A stretch of DNA of 64,000 bases, taken from positions 1-64,000 of the forward strand of contig DBML01000009.1 in assembly GCA_002298915.1 (NCBI GenBank), in the 5' to 3' direction. This document shows, piece by piece, positions 43,042 through 51,584 of the stretch. The notes under the pieces are model-generated. The model searched no databases. It was not told the origin of the DNA and saw nothing but the letters and a program-made list of their open reading frames with translations. The DNA is from Clostridium sp. UBA699 (lineage in GTDB: Bacteria > Bacillota > Clostridia > Clostridiales > Clostridiaceae). Every line of letters starts with the position of its first letter. Within the stretch, counting starts at the first letter, position 1. The position numbers and the translations under genes are program-made.

Positions 43042-44058
43042 TTAAAGTCTTTCGGCTATGTAGTTGAGCAAGTCTACGGTCCTTGATGAATATCCCCATT
43101 CGTTGTCGTACCAGGACACAACCTTGACCATGTTTTCCCCGATAACCATTGTTGAAAGCGCGTCTATGACCGAGGATTTGTCTTCACCCCTGTAGTCTAT
43201 CGATATCAGAGGCTCTTCCGAGTACCCGAGTATTCCCTTGAGCTCTCCTTCTGAAGCGGTCTTCAGCGCGCTGTTGACTTCATCGACGGTGACGTTCCTT
43301 TTGAACTCGCACACGAGGTCAACCATAGAGACCTGAGGCGTAGGTATCCTTACAGCGAAACCATTGAGCTTTCCTTTAAGCTGCGGCAGCACCAGTGCAA
43401 CAGCCTTTGCAGCTCCAGTTGTTGTAGGTATCATCGACATGCCTGCAGCCCTTGCCCTTCTGAGGTCCTTGTGGGTTTTGTCGAGTATCTGCTGGTCGTT
43501 TGTGTACGAGTGTATGGTCGTCATAAGCCCCTTCACTATTCCGAACTGCTCGTCGAGCACCTTTGCGAAAGGCGCCAGGCAGTTTGTAGTGCACGATGCG
43601 TTCGATATTATGTTGTCGGTTTCCGGGTTGTATTCTTTCTCGTTGACACCCATTACCATTGTTATGTCTTCATCCTTCGCAGGCGCAGTTATTATGACCT
43701 TCTTCGCTCCTGCAGCTATGTGCTTTGAGAGTCCCGCCTTGTTCTTGAACACTCCTGTTGAATCTATAACTATGTCAACTCCGAGCTCGCCCCAAGGGCA
43801 GTTGACAGGATCATTTTCCCTGAACAGCTTTATTTCCTTGCCGTTTACTATCATTGTATTTTCAGTTGTCTCAACAGATCCCCTGAATCTTCCATATATG
43901 GAGTCGTATTTGAAGAGATGAGCAAGCGTGCTGCTGTCTGCCCTTGCATTTATGGCAACTATCTCGATATCCTCATTCATTCTTCCGCCTTCCATGGCGA
44001 TCCTAAAAACCACTCTTCCAATTCTTCCAAACCCGTTGATTGCAACTTTAACAGACAT
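43042..44058 (-). CDS. gap: Glyceraldehyde-3-phosphate dehydrogenase with NADP-type cofactor residues
   Basis: Type I phosphorylating GAPDH, 338 residues. Rossmann motif INGFGRIGR (7-15), catalytic C156 in SNASCTTNC, and SWYDNEWGYS near the C terminus. The position equivalent to Asp32 of NAD-specific enzymes is Ala38 (INARAD), followed by Arg39, and the Leu187-Pro188 pair is Lys194-Thr195 (ILDKTHKD). Loss of these three residues is associated with NADP use in chloroplast/cyanobacterial and GapB-type enzymes, so NADP(H) acceptance and a gluconeogenic role are plausible. AGGAGG before the ATG. Promoter with inverted repeat at 44132-44176. Confidence 0.95.
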   Translation of the reverse strand: MSVKVAINGFGRIGRVVFRIAMEGGRMNEDIEIVAINARADSSTLAHLFKYDSIYGRFRGSVETTENTMIVNGKEIKLFRENDPVNCPWGELGVDIVIDSTGVFKNKAGLSKHIAAGAKKVIITAPAKDEDITMVMGVNEKEYNPETDNIISNASCTTNCLAPFAKVLDEQFGIVKGLMTTIHSYTNDQQILDKTHKDLRRARAAGMSMIPTTTGAAKAVALVLPQLKGKLNGFAVRIPTPQVSMVDLVCEFKRNVTVDEVNSALKTASEGELKGILGYSEEPLISIDYRGEDKSSVIDALSTMVIGENMVKVVSWYDNEWGYSSRTVDLLNYIAERL

Positions 44059-44131
44059 TCCTAATTCCTCCTACAAATTGTTCTATGCGACCTCACAATT
44101 CAATAATTATGTATTAATGTGTCACTTAACT

Positions 44132-44176
44132 CATATGTGCTATATTATTTATAACAATAATGCGCACATATGTCAA
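44132..44176 (-). promoter_or_regulatory. gap promoter bracketed by an inverted repeat
   Basis: Minus-strand -35 TTGACA (44171-44176), 17-bp spacer, -10 TATAAA (44148-44153). Inverted 9-bp arms CATATGTGC (44132-44140) and GCACATATG (44164-44172) lie at the predicted start point and over the spacer/-35, as expected for a repressor that loops or spans the promoter. The regulator is unknown (CggR- or Rex-like are guesses only). Confidence 0.65.
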
Positions 44177-44252
44177 ACACAATTCACTAATTTTGCCATT
44201 ATTTTTTTCGATTTGAACAATTTATCGCAGGATTTCTTTCAATTGCTTCAGA

Positions 44253-45323
44253 TTAGAACCAATTTCTCTTTTTGAAAACAATGAGCATAGACGATATCGC
44301 TGCGAGCACAATCACCCAGAAAGCGGGATATGCCCACCTCTGGTTCAGCTCGGGCATGTATGCGAAGTTCATCCCGTACACCCCGGCAAGGAAGGTTATA
44401 GGTATGAATATTGCCGAGAAGATGGTGAGAACCTTCATTATTTCACTCATCCGGTTGTTGATGCTTGAAAGGTAGGTATCCAGCATGCCTGTGATTATGT
44501 CGACGAACAGCTGGGCTGTATCGATTACCTGGACTATGTGGTCGTAGACATCCCTCAGGAAAAGCTCCGTGCCTTTCTCTATGAACTCCTGGTTCCCTAT
44601 CTGCAGGCCGTTTATGACCTCGCGCAGAGGCCATACGGATTTCCTGAGGAGCATAAGCTCCTTCTTAAGCTCGTATATATCCTTGAGCGTTGTTTTCCTT
44701 GGCCTGATTATGAGCTCCTCCTCCAGTGCGTCGACCTTGTCCTCTATGTCCTCCAGCAGCCCGAAGTAGTTGTCTACTATCGTATCTATCATCGCGTAGG
44801 CAAGGTAGTCCGGGCCCATCCCCCTGATGAGGCTCTTTGCCCCCTTAACCCTCCTCATGACCGGGTCGAAGACGCCGCTTTCCGATTCGCTGAAGGATAT
44901 GATGAACCCCTTCCCCAGCAATATGCTTATCTGCTCGCTGCTAAGCTGGCTTTCCCCTTCTTCGAAGGCGAGCTGCTTTGCCACAAGGAAAATATAGCCC
45001 TCGTATTCGTCAAGCTTCGGCCTGCTACCGGTGTTCATGATGTCCTCCTGTACAAAGGGGTTTATTCCGAAAACTTCTCCCAGCTTCTCGATTACCTCAG
45101 GGGCGTTTATCCCCTCAGCCTTTATCCACTTGACGCCGCTGTAAGGCTGGGCAAGGGACTCGTCGACAGTTTCGACTGCCTCTTCCGAGTAATCCTCCTG
45201 GCTGTACTTTATAAGGCTTATCCTTATACCCTCCCTGACCGGCACCCCCACGTGCACAAGCGCACCGGGCTTCATTCCAGCCTTTATGGACGTGTTTTTC
45301 GTTATGCGCCTTTTCTTCTTCAT
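44253..45323 (-). CDS. corA: CorA-family magnesium/cobalt transporter
   Basis: Pentameric divalent-cation channel, 356 residues. A large N-terminal cytoplasmic funnel with a long helix is followed by two C-terminal membrane segments; the first ends in the YGMNF signature motif, then MPELNQRWAYP and the final TM. The TmCorA-type subgroup is likely. ATG 45323 (MKKKRRITKN) has AGGAG at 6 nt and overlaps the stop of the Fe-S gene by 4 nt (ATGA), so the two are coupled. Mg2+ is the usual substrate; Co2+ transport is a side activity of the family. Confidence 0.93.
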   Translation of the reverse strand: MKKKRRITKNTSIKAGMKPGALVHVGVPVREGIRISLIKYSQEDYSEEAVETVDESLAQPYSGVKWIKAEGINAPEVIEKLGEVFGINPFVQEDIMNTGSRPKLDEYEGYIFLVAKQLAFEEGESQLSSEQISILLGKGFIISFSESESGVFDPVMRRVKGAKSLIRGMGPDYLAYAMIDTIVDNYFGLLEDIEDKVDALEEELIIRPRKTTLKDIYELKKELMLLRKSVWPLREVINGLQIGNQEFIEKGTELFLRDVYDHIVQVIDTAQLFVDIITGMLDTYLSSINNRMSEIMKVLTIFSAIFIPITFLAGVYGMNFAYMPELNQRWAYPAFWVIVLAAISSMLIVFKKRNWF

Positions 45324-46090
45324 GGCCTGCTCCTTTTCCCGTCGGGATCCGCATATGCGCAGGGCACGTCCGTCAGGCATTTGCCGCAGGCCTCGGCATA
45401 CCCCACCTCACTGTGAAGCTTCGAGTTCCCAAGGCATATGCTGTAGCACTTCTTCCTGTCGAAGCTCTCCTCTGTCAGGGCTCCGAACACGCAATTACTT
45501 ACGCAGGCCCTGCAGCTTCCGTTTTTCTTGTAGAGGCACCTCTCCGATGCAGGCCTTTGGGAAGGCTTCAGCTCCAGGGACGTCACGATGCTACCATACC
45601 TGCCGCAGCACCCCTCCTCCGTTATGAGCATGTTGTTGATTCCGAACGTGCCGAGGCCAGCAATCCAGGCCACGTGCCTCTGCGACCAGTTGCTGATCAG
45701 CTTTTCCCTGTCAAATATCCAGCCTGCAGCCGCTGCAGCATGTCCGGCCTCCTTCAGCTTACACGCAAGGAAGACGTTCAGGTCCGCCATCATCCTGTTC
45801 GTCTCAACGTAAGCCGCCGCCCACTCCCTTGAGCAGCTCATCCCGCTGCTGTTCGTGTGAGCAAGCTGCTTCGTGAAGGGTATGAAGTAAGATATAACTG
45901 TCTTAGAGCCCTCCACGACATCGCCCGGCATTATATGCTCTTCGCTGACGATATGCATCAGCCTGATGAACATGGGGTCGTCGGCAGAAGCGAATGCAGC
46001 AAGAGGCTCCCTCCAACTCGTCGCCGAACCCGGCCCCGGCCTGTAACCCCCTACAAAACCCCTTATCAGCTCAGAAACGTATTTCTCCAA
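45320..46090 (-). CDS. Short QueG-like 4Fe-4S protein
   Basis: A 256-residue protein resembling epoxyqueuosine reductase-related Fe-S proteins: SQRHVAWIAGLGTFGINNMLIT and GRYGSIVTSLEL match the QueG-type core. Cys-rich segments are NGSCRACVSNCVFGALTE and later CYSICLGNS and CGKCLTDVPC, enough for one or two 4Fe-4S clusters. It is shorter than typical QueG (about 380) and lacks its C-terminal HEAT-like region, so true queuosine function is doubtful. TTG start at 46090 with GGGAGTGA upstream. Coupled to corA by ATGA overlap. Confidence 0.75.
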   Translation of the reverse strand: MEKYVSELIRGFVGGYRPGPGSATSWREPLAAFASADDPMFIRLMHIVSEEHIMPGDVVEGSKTVISYFIPFTKQLAHTNSSGMSCSREWAAAYVETNRMMADLNVFLACKLKEAGHAAAAAGWIFDREKLISNWSQRHVAWIAGLGTFGINNMLITEEGCCGRYGSIVTSLELKPSQRPASERCLYKKNGSCRACVSNCVFGALTEESFDRKKCYSICLGNSKLHSEVGYAEACGKCLTDVPCAYADPDGKRSRP

Positions 46091-46152
46091 AATGCTTCAC
46101 TCCCTTCATTAATTTGTATTTTCTATTTTTGTCCCTAAATTCCTGCATGACC

Positions 46153-46181
46153 TTGACACAAAATTGCCGTTATTATATCAT
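46153..46181 (+). promoter_or_regulatory. gltX promoter
   Basis: -35 TTGACA (46153-46158), 17-bp spacer, -10 TATCAT (46176-46181); start expected about 46188. Confidence 0.8.
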
Positions 46182-46198
46182 TAATTAGAGTATGCACA

Positions 46199-46228
46199 CC
46201 TTTCGTCAGGGGATGAGAGGTTTTTTTT
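46199..46228 (+). terminator. Leader terminator upstream of gltX
   Basis: A 9-bp stem with two G.U pairs (46199-46207 with 46212-46220), AGGG loop, then eight T residues (46221-46228). It lies between the promoter and the gltX ribosome binding site, only about 10 nt after the predicted start, so it would act as an attenuator unless an upstream promoter is used. Confidence 0.75.
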
Positions 46229-46258
46229 AATAATACAACAGTACTTAAAGGAGTGAAG

Positions 46259-47713
46259 ATGATGAGCAACAAGGTTAGAACCAGATTTGCACCAAGCCCG
46301 ACAGGCTACATGCACGTAGGAAACCTGAGAACTGCTCTTTATGCCTATCTTATAGCTAAGCATGAAGGCGGAGATTTCATTTTGAGGATTGAGGATACAG
46401 ACCAGGAACGCCAGGTAGAAGGTGCCCTCCAGATAATATACAACACGCTGAAAGCCACGAACCTCATACACGACGAAGGTCCGGACATCGGAGGCCCTGT
46501 AGGTCCATACATACAGTCCGAAAGAACCGGCATCTACAGGTCATACGCGGAGATGCTCATAGAGAAAGGCGAGGCTTACTACTGCTTCTGCACCAAGGAA
46601 AGGCTTGACCTTTTGAGGTCCAACGCCGAAGCTCTCAAGAGGCCTTTCAGGTATGACAAGCACTGCATGAACCTCTCAAAGGAAGAGGTAGCCAATAAGC
46701 TTGCCGAGGGAGTTCCTTACGTAATAAGGCAGAAGAATCCCGTTGAGGGAACCACAAGCTTTGCGGACGAGATATACGGAGTAATAACGGTCGACAACAG
46801 CGAGCTTGACGACATGATACTCATAAAATCGGACGGATTCCCTACCTACAACTTTGCCAACGTCGTTGACGACCACCTCATGGGCATCACCCACGTTGTC
46901 AGGGGAAGCGAATACCTGTCATCGTCACCTAAATACAACAGGCTCTACGAAGCTTTCGGCTGGGAAGTCCCTGTTTACGTGCACTGTCCGCCGATAATGA
47001 AGGACGCCACTCACAAGCTGAGCAAGAGGCACGGGGACGCTTCCTACGAGGACCTCGTTGCACAGGGCTACCTTAAGGATGCGGTGCTCAACTTCATAGC
47101 CCTGCTGGGCTGGCACCCGGGCACAGACACCGAGATATTCTCACTGCAGGAGCTTATCAACACCTTCGACTACAGGCACATAAGCAAGTCGCCAGCAATA
47201 TTCGACGACGTTAAGCTAAGGTGGATGAACAGCGAGTACATCAAGAGGATGAGCCTGGAAGAGTTCCATGAGCTTGCCCTTCCGTTCTACAGGAAAGCTA
47301 TCACAAAGGACCTCGATTTCAGGAAGATAAGCGAGCTCCTCCATACAAGGACAGAGATGCTCAACGAGATCCCTGAGAGCATAGACTTTTTCGAGGAGCT
47401 GCCTGAGTACTCGAAGGACCTGTATGTGCACAAGAAAATGAAGACGAACTACGAGAACTCTCTTATAACGCTCCAGAAGATCCTTCCTCTGTTCGAAGCA
47501 CTGGAGGACTGGTCCTTCGAGCCTATTAAGGAAACCTGCATGAAGCTGGTCGAGGAGATGGGCGTCAAGAACGGAATCGTCCTCTGGCCGATAAGGACAG
47601 CTCTTTCAGGAAAGCAGTTCACTCCTGGCGGTGCGTTCGAAATTGCCGAGATACTGGGCAAGGAAGAAGCCCTCAAGAGGATAGAAGCAGGCATCAAGGT
47701 TTTGGAAAGCTAA
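46259..47713 (+). CDS. gltX: Glutamyl-tRNA synthetase
   Basis: Charges tRNA-Glu (in many Clostridia also tRNA-Gln, corrected by GatCAB). About 484 residues, full length. The class I signature HIGH appears as YMHVGNL in RFAPSPTGYMHVGNLRTAL, and KMSKS as HKLSKRHGD. AAAGGAG (46247-46253) serves ATG 46259 or the next ATG 46262. Monocistronic: promoter 46153, leader terminator 46199, end terminator 47724. Confidence 0.96.
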   Translation: MMSNKVRTRFAPSPTGYMHVGNLRTALYAYLIAKHEGGDFILRIEDTDQERQVEGALQIIYNTLKATNLIHDEGPDIGGPVGPYIQSERTGIYRSYAEMLIEKGEAYYCFCTKERLDLLRSNAEALKRPFRYDKHCMNLSKEEVANKLAEGVPYVIRQKNPVEGTTSFADEIYGVITVDNSELDDMILIKSDGFPTYNFANVVDDHLMGITHVVRGSEYLSSSPKYNRLYEAFGWEVPVYVHCPPIMKDATHKLSKRHGDASYEDLVAQGYLKDAVLNFIALLGWHPGTDTEIFSLQELINTFDYRHISKSPAIFDDVKLRWMNSEYIKRMSLEEFHELALPFYRKAITKDLDFRKISELLHTRTEMLNEIPESIDFFEELPEYSKDLYVHKKMKTNYENSLITLQKILPLFEALEDWSFEPIKETCMKLVEEMGVKNGIVLWPIRTALSGKQFTPGGAFEIAEILGKEEALKRIEAGIKVLES

Positions 47714-47723
47714 TCAAAAACAA

Positions 47724-47766
47724 AAGGTTCCGTTTCGGGCTGTCTCCCAGCTCTGAACGGAACCTT
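47724..47766. terminator. Bidirectional intrinsic terminator
   Basis: Perfect 11-bp arms (47724-47734 with 47756-47766) enclosing an inner GGGCTG/CAGCTC helix, T-rich on the plus side. Separates gltX from the convergent end of the V-ATPase operon. Confidence 0.85.
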
Positions 47767-47775
47767 CTTTCTTTT

Positions 47776-48393
47776 CTATCTCATTTCCTTTTTCTTCTTC
47801 ACCATCTTGAGCCTGACGAAATCGTCCCTTTCCTTTTCCTCCAGGACCTCGCTCAGGCTTTTGACCAGCTCACGGTATTTCGGTATCTGTATGTTCTGCA
47901 GGGAGTTCGCCCTCTTCTGGGTTTTCTTTATCTCCACCGCAAGCCTGTATATGGAGTTTTCTATCTCGGCAAGCTCGTATATCAGGTACTTGACCTCGTT
48001 GAACTTCTCGTAAACCTGGTCCATGGCTGCGTTCGTCCTTATCATGCTGTAGGTGGGCTTTATGTCCTGGTGCTCGTAGCTTATGACAGGCACCTCAACT
48101 CCCATGACGCTCTTGAAATCAATGCTGAAGTCCGTCGATTCGGGTATGGCAAGGGCTATGTCCTCAACGGCGGATATGCCCATAGTCACGTTCGCCTTCC
48201 TGAGCGAATCGTATGCCGTTTCGAAGACCTTCCCCATCCTTTCCTGGAGGACCTTTGCCCTGTCCATGTAGCCCATCATCTCCCTTATCAGGACATTCCT
48301 TTTCTTGTCCAGGAGCTCATACCCTCTGAGAGAGAATTCAAGGGATGCCTGGGCCCTGAGCAGGTTAGCCTTGGTCGGAACAACATTTTCCAT
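47776..48393 (-). CDS. ntpD: V-type ATPase subunit D (central stalk)
   Basis: Rotor axle subunit inside the A3B3 hexamer, 205 residues, mostly two long helices (coiled coil at both termini) as usual. The N-terminal PTKANLLRAQASLEFSLRGYELLDKKRNVL is the family signature. GGGGAGGG precedes the ATG. Last gene of the nine-gene operon, 18 nt after subunit B. Confidence 0.95.
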   Translation of the reverse strand: MENVVPTKANLLRAQASLEFSLRGYELLDKKRNVLIREMMGYMDRAKVLQERMGKVFETAYDSLRKANVTMGISAVEDIALAIPESTDFSIDFKSVMGVEVPVISYEHQDIKPTYSMIRTNAAMDQVYEKFNEVKYLIYELAEIENSIYRLAVEIKKTQKRANSLQNIQIPKYRELVKSLSEVLEEKERDDFVRLKMVKKKKEMR

Positions 48394-48411
48394 AAAAACC
48401 GCCCTCCCCCG

Positions 48412-49791
48412 CTACTCTTTCCTCGCGTAGTGCGACTTTACCGTATCGGCGCTTATCCTGTCGAGCTCTTTCTCCGGCAGCAGCGAAAGCATTTCCCAGG
48501 CCAGGTCAAGCGTTTCATCCATCGAGCGCCTCTCGCTGAAGCTCTGCTTCAGAAACGCCTCCTCGAACTTCCTGCCGAATTCAAGGTAGAGCCTGTCCAG
48601 GCTGGATACCTCGTCCTCCCCGATAACCTGGGCCAGCGCCTTTATGTCCTGTACCCTTGAATAGGAGGAGAAAATCTGGTTGGCAACCTCCGCGTGGTCG
48701 GCCCTCGTGTACTCCTCCCCTATCCCGTCCTTCATAAGCCTCGAAAGGGAAGGACGGATGTTAATAGGCGGGTACATGCTCCGCTGATATAGTATCCTGC
48801 TCAGCACGATCTGCCCTTCCGTGATGTACCCTGTGAGGTCCGGTATAGGATGCGTTATGTCGTCGTTCGGCATGGAGAGTATGGGTATCTGGGTTATGCT
48901 CCCGCTGCTCCCCTCCATCATCCCCGCCCTTTCGAAGAGCGACGCCAGCTCCGAATACAGGTAACCTGGGTAGCCCTTCCTGCTGGGTATCTCCTCCTTG
49001 AGGGAGGCCAGCTCCCTGAGCGCCTCGCAGTAGCTTGTCATGTCCGTCATTATGACGAGTATGTTCATGCCCTCCTCGAAGGCAAGGTACTCTGCAGCAG
49101 AGAGTGCGCACCTGGGCGTCACTATCCTCTCGACTATGGGGTCATCCGCAAGGTTCATGAAGCTCACAACCCTTTCAGTTACGCCAGCCTCCTTGAAGCT
49201 CTTCCTGAAGAAGTCGGCGTCGTCGTGCTTAATGCCCATGCCCGCAAACACCACGGCAAAGCTTCCGCTCTCCTCGTCGCTTATCTTGGCTTGTCTTATG
49301 ATCTGGGCCGCCAGCTCGTTGTGCGGAAGCCCGCTTCCGGAGAATATCGGCAGCTTCTGGCCCCTTATTAGGGTTGCCAGGCCGTCTATCGCGGACAGGC
49401 CGGTCTCGATGAAGTTCCTGGGGTATTTCCTTGCAACTGGATTCATTGGCCTGCCGTTGACGTTGTAGGACTTCTCGCTGTAGATACCTCCGATGCCGTC
49501 GATCGGTTCCCCTATGCCGTTGAACTCCCTTCCCAGGATCTCCCTTGAAAGGTTTATCCTGAGCGGGCTACCGGTGAAAGTCACCAGGGAGTTGTCCACC
49601 GACATGCCCAGCGTCGATTCGAACATCTGTATCTCCACTGTGTCACCGTCGATGCGGACCACCTTCCCCTTCCGCCTTTCCTGCCCCTCCACGAGCACGT
49701 CGACCATCTCGTCGTAGGAGACGTTTTCCGTGTTGGAGACTACGACCATCGGCCCCTGGATCTTATCAAGTATATAGTATCCCTTCTTCAT
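48412..49791 (-). CDS. ntpB: V-type ATPase subunit B (non-catalytic)
   Basis: Regulatory nucleotide-binding-fold subunit, 459 residues. It lacks a canonical Walker A, having FSGSGLPHNELAAQI in its place as expected for B subunits. MTDMTSYCEALRE and IPSRKGYPGYLYSELASLFERAG are conserved. AGAGGTGATG before ATG. Lies between A and D with short gaps. Confidence 0.97.
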   Translation of the reverse strand: MKKGYYILDKIQGPMVVVSNTENVSYDEMVDVLVEGQERRKGKVVRIDGDTVEIQMFESTLGMSVDNSLVTFTGSPLRINLSREILGREFNGIGEPIDGIGGIYSEKSYNVNGRPMNPVARKYPRNFIETGLSAIDGLATLIRGQKLPIFSGSGLPHNELAAQIIRQAKISDEESGSFAVVFAGMGIKHDDADFFRKSFKEAGVTERVVSFMNLADDPIVERIVTPRCALSAAEYLAFEEGMNILVIMTDMTSYCEALRELASLKEEIPSRKGYPGYLYSELASLFERAGMMEGSSGSITQIPILSMPNDDITHPIPDLTGYITEGQIVLSRILYQRSMYPPINIRPSLSRLMKDGIGEEYTRADHAEVANQIFSSYSRVQDIKALAQVIGEDEVSSLDRLYLEFGRKFEEAFLKQSFSERRSMDETLDLAWEMLSLLPEKELDRISADTVKSHYARKE

Positions 49792-49797
49792 GCTGCA

Positions 49798-51570
49798 TCA
49801 CCTCTGAGCGCTTTTTTTGTAAAGGTCCTCGTAGTAATCCTCAATTTCCTTTTCGATTGCATCTATCCCCGATAGGTCGTCGTTCGGCACCGTGTACTTC
49901 ATCTTGTCCAGGTCTTCGAATATGTCCTTGTTGATTATCTGGGATATGGGCACGCTGTTCCTGACGTTCTTCAGGGCGTAGTCGTAGAGCTTCTCAATCA
50001 CCTTCAGCATCCTGTACTGCTTGCTCATAGGGACGAATGTGTCCTCCTTGTGGTAGGCGTTCTGCTGAAGGAAGCCTGTCTTCAGGATCCTTGCTGTTTC
50101 GAGCACAAGCCGCTGCTGGTCCGGCAGCACGTCCTCGCCCACAAGGCTCACTATCTCCTTGAGCTCCCTCTCCTCGGAAAGGATGCCAAGCATCTTGTCC
50201 CTGAGCTCGAGCATGTCGTTAGCCACGTTGACTGCGTACCAGTCCCTGAGCATAACGGTGTAGCCGCTGTAGCTCCTAAGCCAGTTGATTGCCGGGAAAT
50301 GCCTTGCGTAGGCCAGCTCCTTGTCAAGGCTGAGGAACGCAGACACGAACCTCTTTGTGTTCTCCGTGACCGGTTCGGAAAAATCCCCTCCGGCCGGGGA
50401 TACGGCCCCGATGATCGTGACGGAGCCTTTTGTCCCGTTCGTGTTGACGAAGTAGCCCGCCCTCTCGTAGAACTCCGCCAGCCTGGACGGGAGGTATGCA
50501 GGGAAGCCCTCCTCTGCAGGCATCTCCTCAAGCCTTCCAGAAATCTCCCTTAGAGCCTCCGCCCATCTCGACGTCGAGTCAGCCATTATAGCGGTGTGGT
50601 AGCCCATGTCCCGGAAGTACTCCGCAAGGGCCACGCCTGTGTATATGCTGGCCTCCCTGGCCGATACCGGCATGTTTGAGGTGTTGGCTATGAGGATCGT
50701 CCTGTTCATAAGGGCTGCGCCCGTTTTTGGGTCCGCAAGCTTGGGAAAGTCCTCAAGGACCTCCGTCATCTCGTTGCCCCTTTCACCGCAGCCTATGTAG
50801 ATTATGATGTCCGCATCGGACCATTTTGCCAGCTGGTGCTGCGTTATGGTCTTGCCAGTGCCGAAGCCTCCGGGGATGGCTACCGTGCCTCCCTTGGCAA
50901 TCGGGAAAAAGCTGTCCAGTATCCTCTGCCCGGTTATGAGGGGGATAGAGAGCGGAACCCTCTCCCGCACGGGCCTCGGTATCCTGACGGGCCATTCCTG
51001 GCAGAGGGTGAGCTCCTGCCTGCCTGCTGCCGTTTCTAAAACAACGACCGTGTCGTTGATGGTGTAGCTTCCGTTCTGCTTCTGCTCCGCCACGGTCCCT
51101 GACATCCCGGGAGGCACCATGAGGAAATGCCTTATGAGCTGCGTCTCCTGTACCTCAGCGTATACATCTCCCCCGGAAAGAAGGTCGCCTTCCTTCGCCG
51201 TTATCTTCACGTCCCAGAGCTTTGACTCGTCCAGTGATATGAGCCCGACCCCTTCCGGTATGAAGCCTGGAGATACATCGTTGATTCGCTGCAGCGGCCT
51301 CTGAATGCCGTCGAAGATGTTCCCAAGGATCCCGGGGCCGAGCTTGACCGAAAGAGGCTTCCTTGTCGGGACTACCTCCTCCCCTGCCCTGAGGCCCGTG
51401 GACTCCTCGTATATCTGTATGGTCGCAGCGTCATCCTGCAGTATTATTATCTCTCCTATGAGCCTCTTCCTGCCCACCATCACCATCTCCCGCATGGTGA
51501 AGCCCTTCATGTTGTCGGCCTTTATCACCGACCCGTTTATCCCAGTTATCCTGCCGTATCCGGATTCCAA
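49798..51570 (-). CDS. ntpA: V-type ATPase subunit A (catalytic)
   Basis: ATP-hydrolysing or -synthesising subunit, 590 residues. Walker A GGFGTGKTITQHQ (about 232-244), ADSTSRWAEALREISGRLEEMPAEEGFPAY, and the A-subunit-specific non-homologous insert after about residue 110. TTG start at 51570 with GGGAGGTGA upstream; no nearer ATG fits. It follows subunit E by 14 nt. Confidence 0.97.
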   Translation of the reverse strand: MESGYGRITGINGSVIKADNMKGFTMREMVMVGRKRLIGEIIILQDDAATIQIYEESTGLRAGEEVVPTRKPLSVKLGPGILGNIFDGIQRPLQRINDVSPGFIPEGVGLISLDESKLWDVKITAKEGDLLSGGDVYAEVQETQLIRHFLMVPPGMSGTVAEQKQNGSYTINDTVVVLETAAGRQELTLCQEWPVRIPRPVRERVPLSIPLITGQRILDSFFPIAKGGTVAIPGGFGTGKTITQHQLAKWSDADIIIYIGCGERGNEMTEVLEDFPKLADPKTGAALMNRTILIANTSNMPVSAREASIYTGVALAEYFRDMGYHTAIMADSTSRWAEALREISGRLEEMPAEEGFPAYLPSRLAEFYERAGYFVNTNGTKGSVTIIGAVSPAGGDFSEPVTENTKRFVSAFLSLDKELAYARHFPAINWLRSYSGYTVMLRDWYAVNVANDMLELRDKMLGILSEERELKEIVSLVGEDVLPDQQRLVLETARILKTGFLQQNAYHKEDTFVPMSKQYRMLKVIEKLYDYALKNVRNSVPISQIINKDIFEDLDKMKYTVPNDDLSGIDAIEKEIEDYYEDLYKKSAQR

Positions 51571-51584
51571 AACGCGTCACCTCC

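Noticed and set aside
44538..45416. 292-codon plus-strand frame opposite corA
   Set aside because: Antisense shadow of CorA; composition and lack of a ribosome binding site argue against coding.
46188..46228. T-box in the gltX leader
   Set aside because: The leader shares AATTAGAGT with the argS leader but has no TGGN bulge sequence and no CGTCTCT pairing arm, so it is only a terminator.
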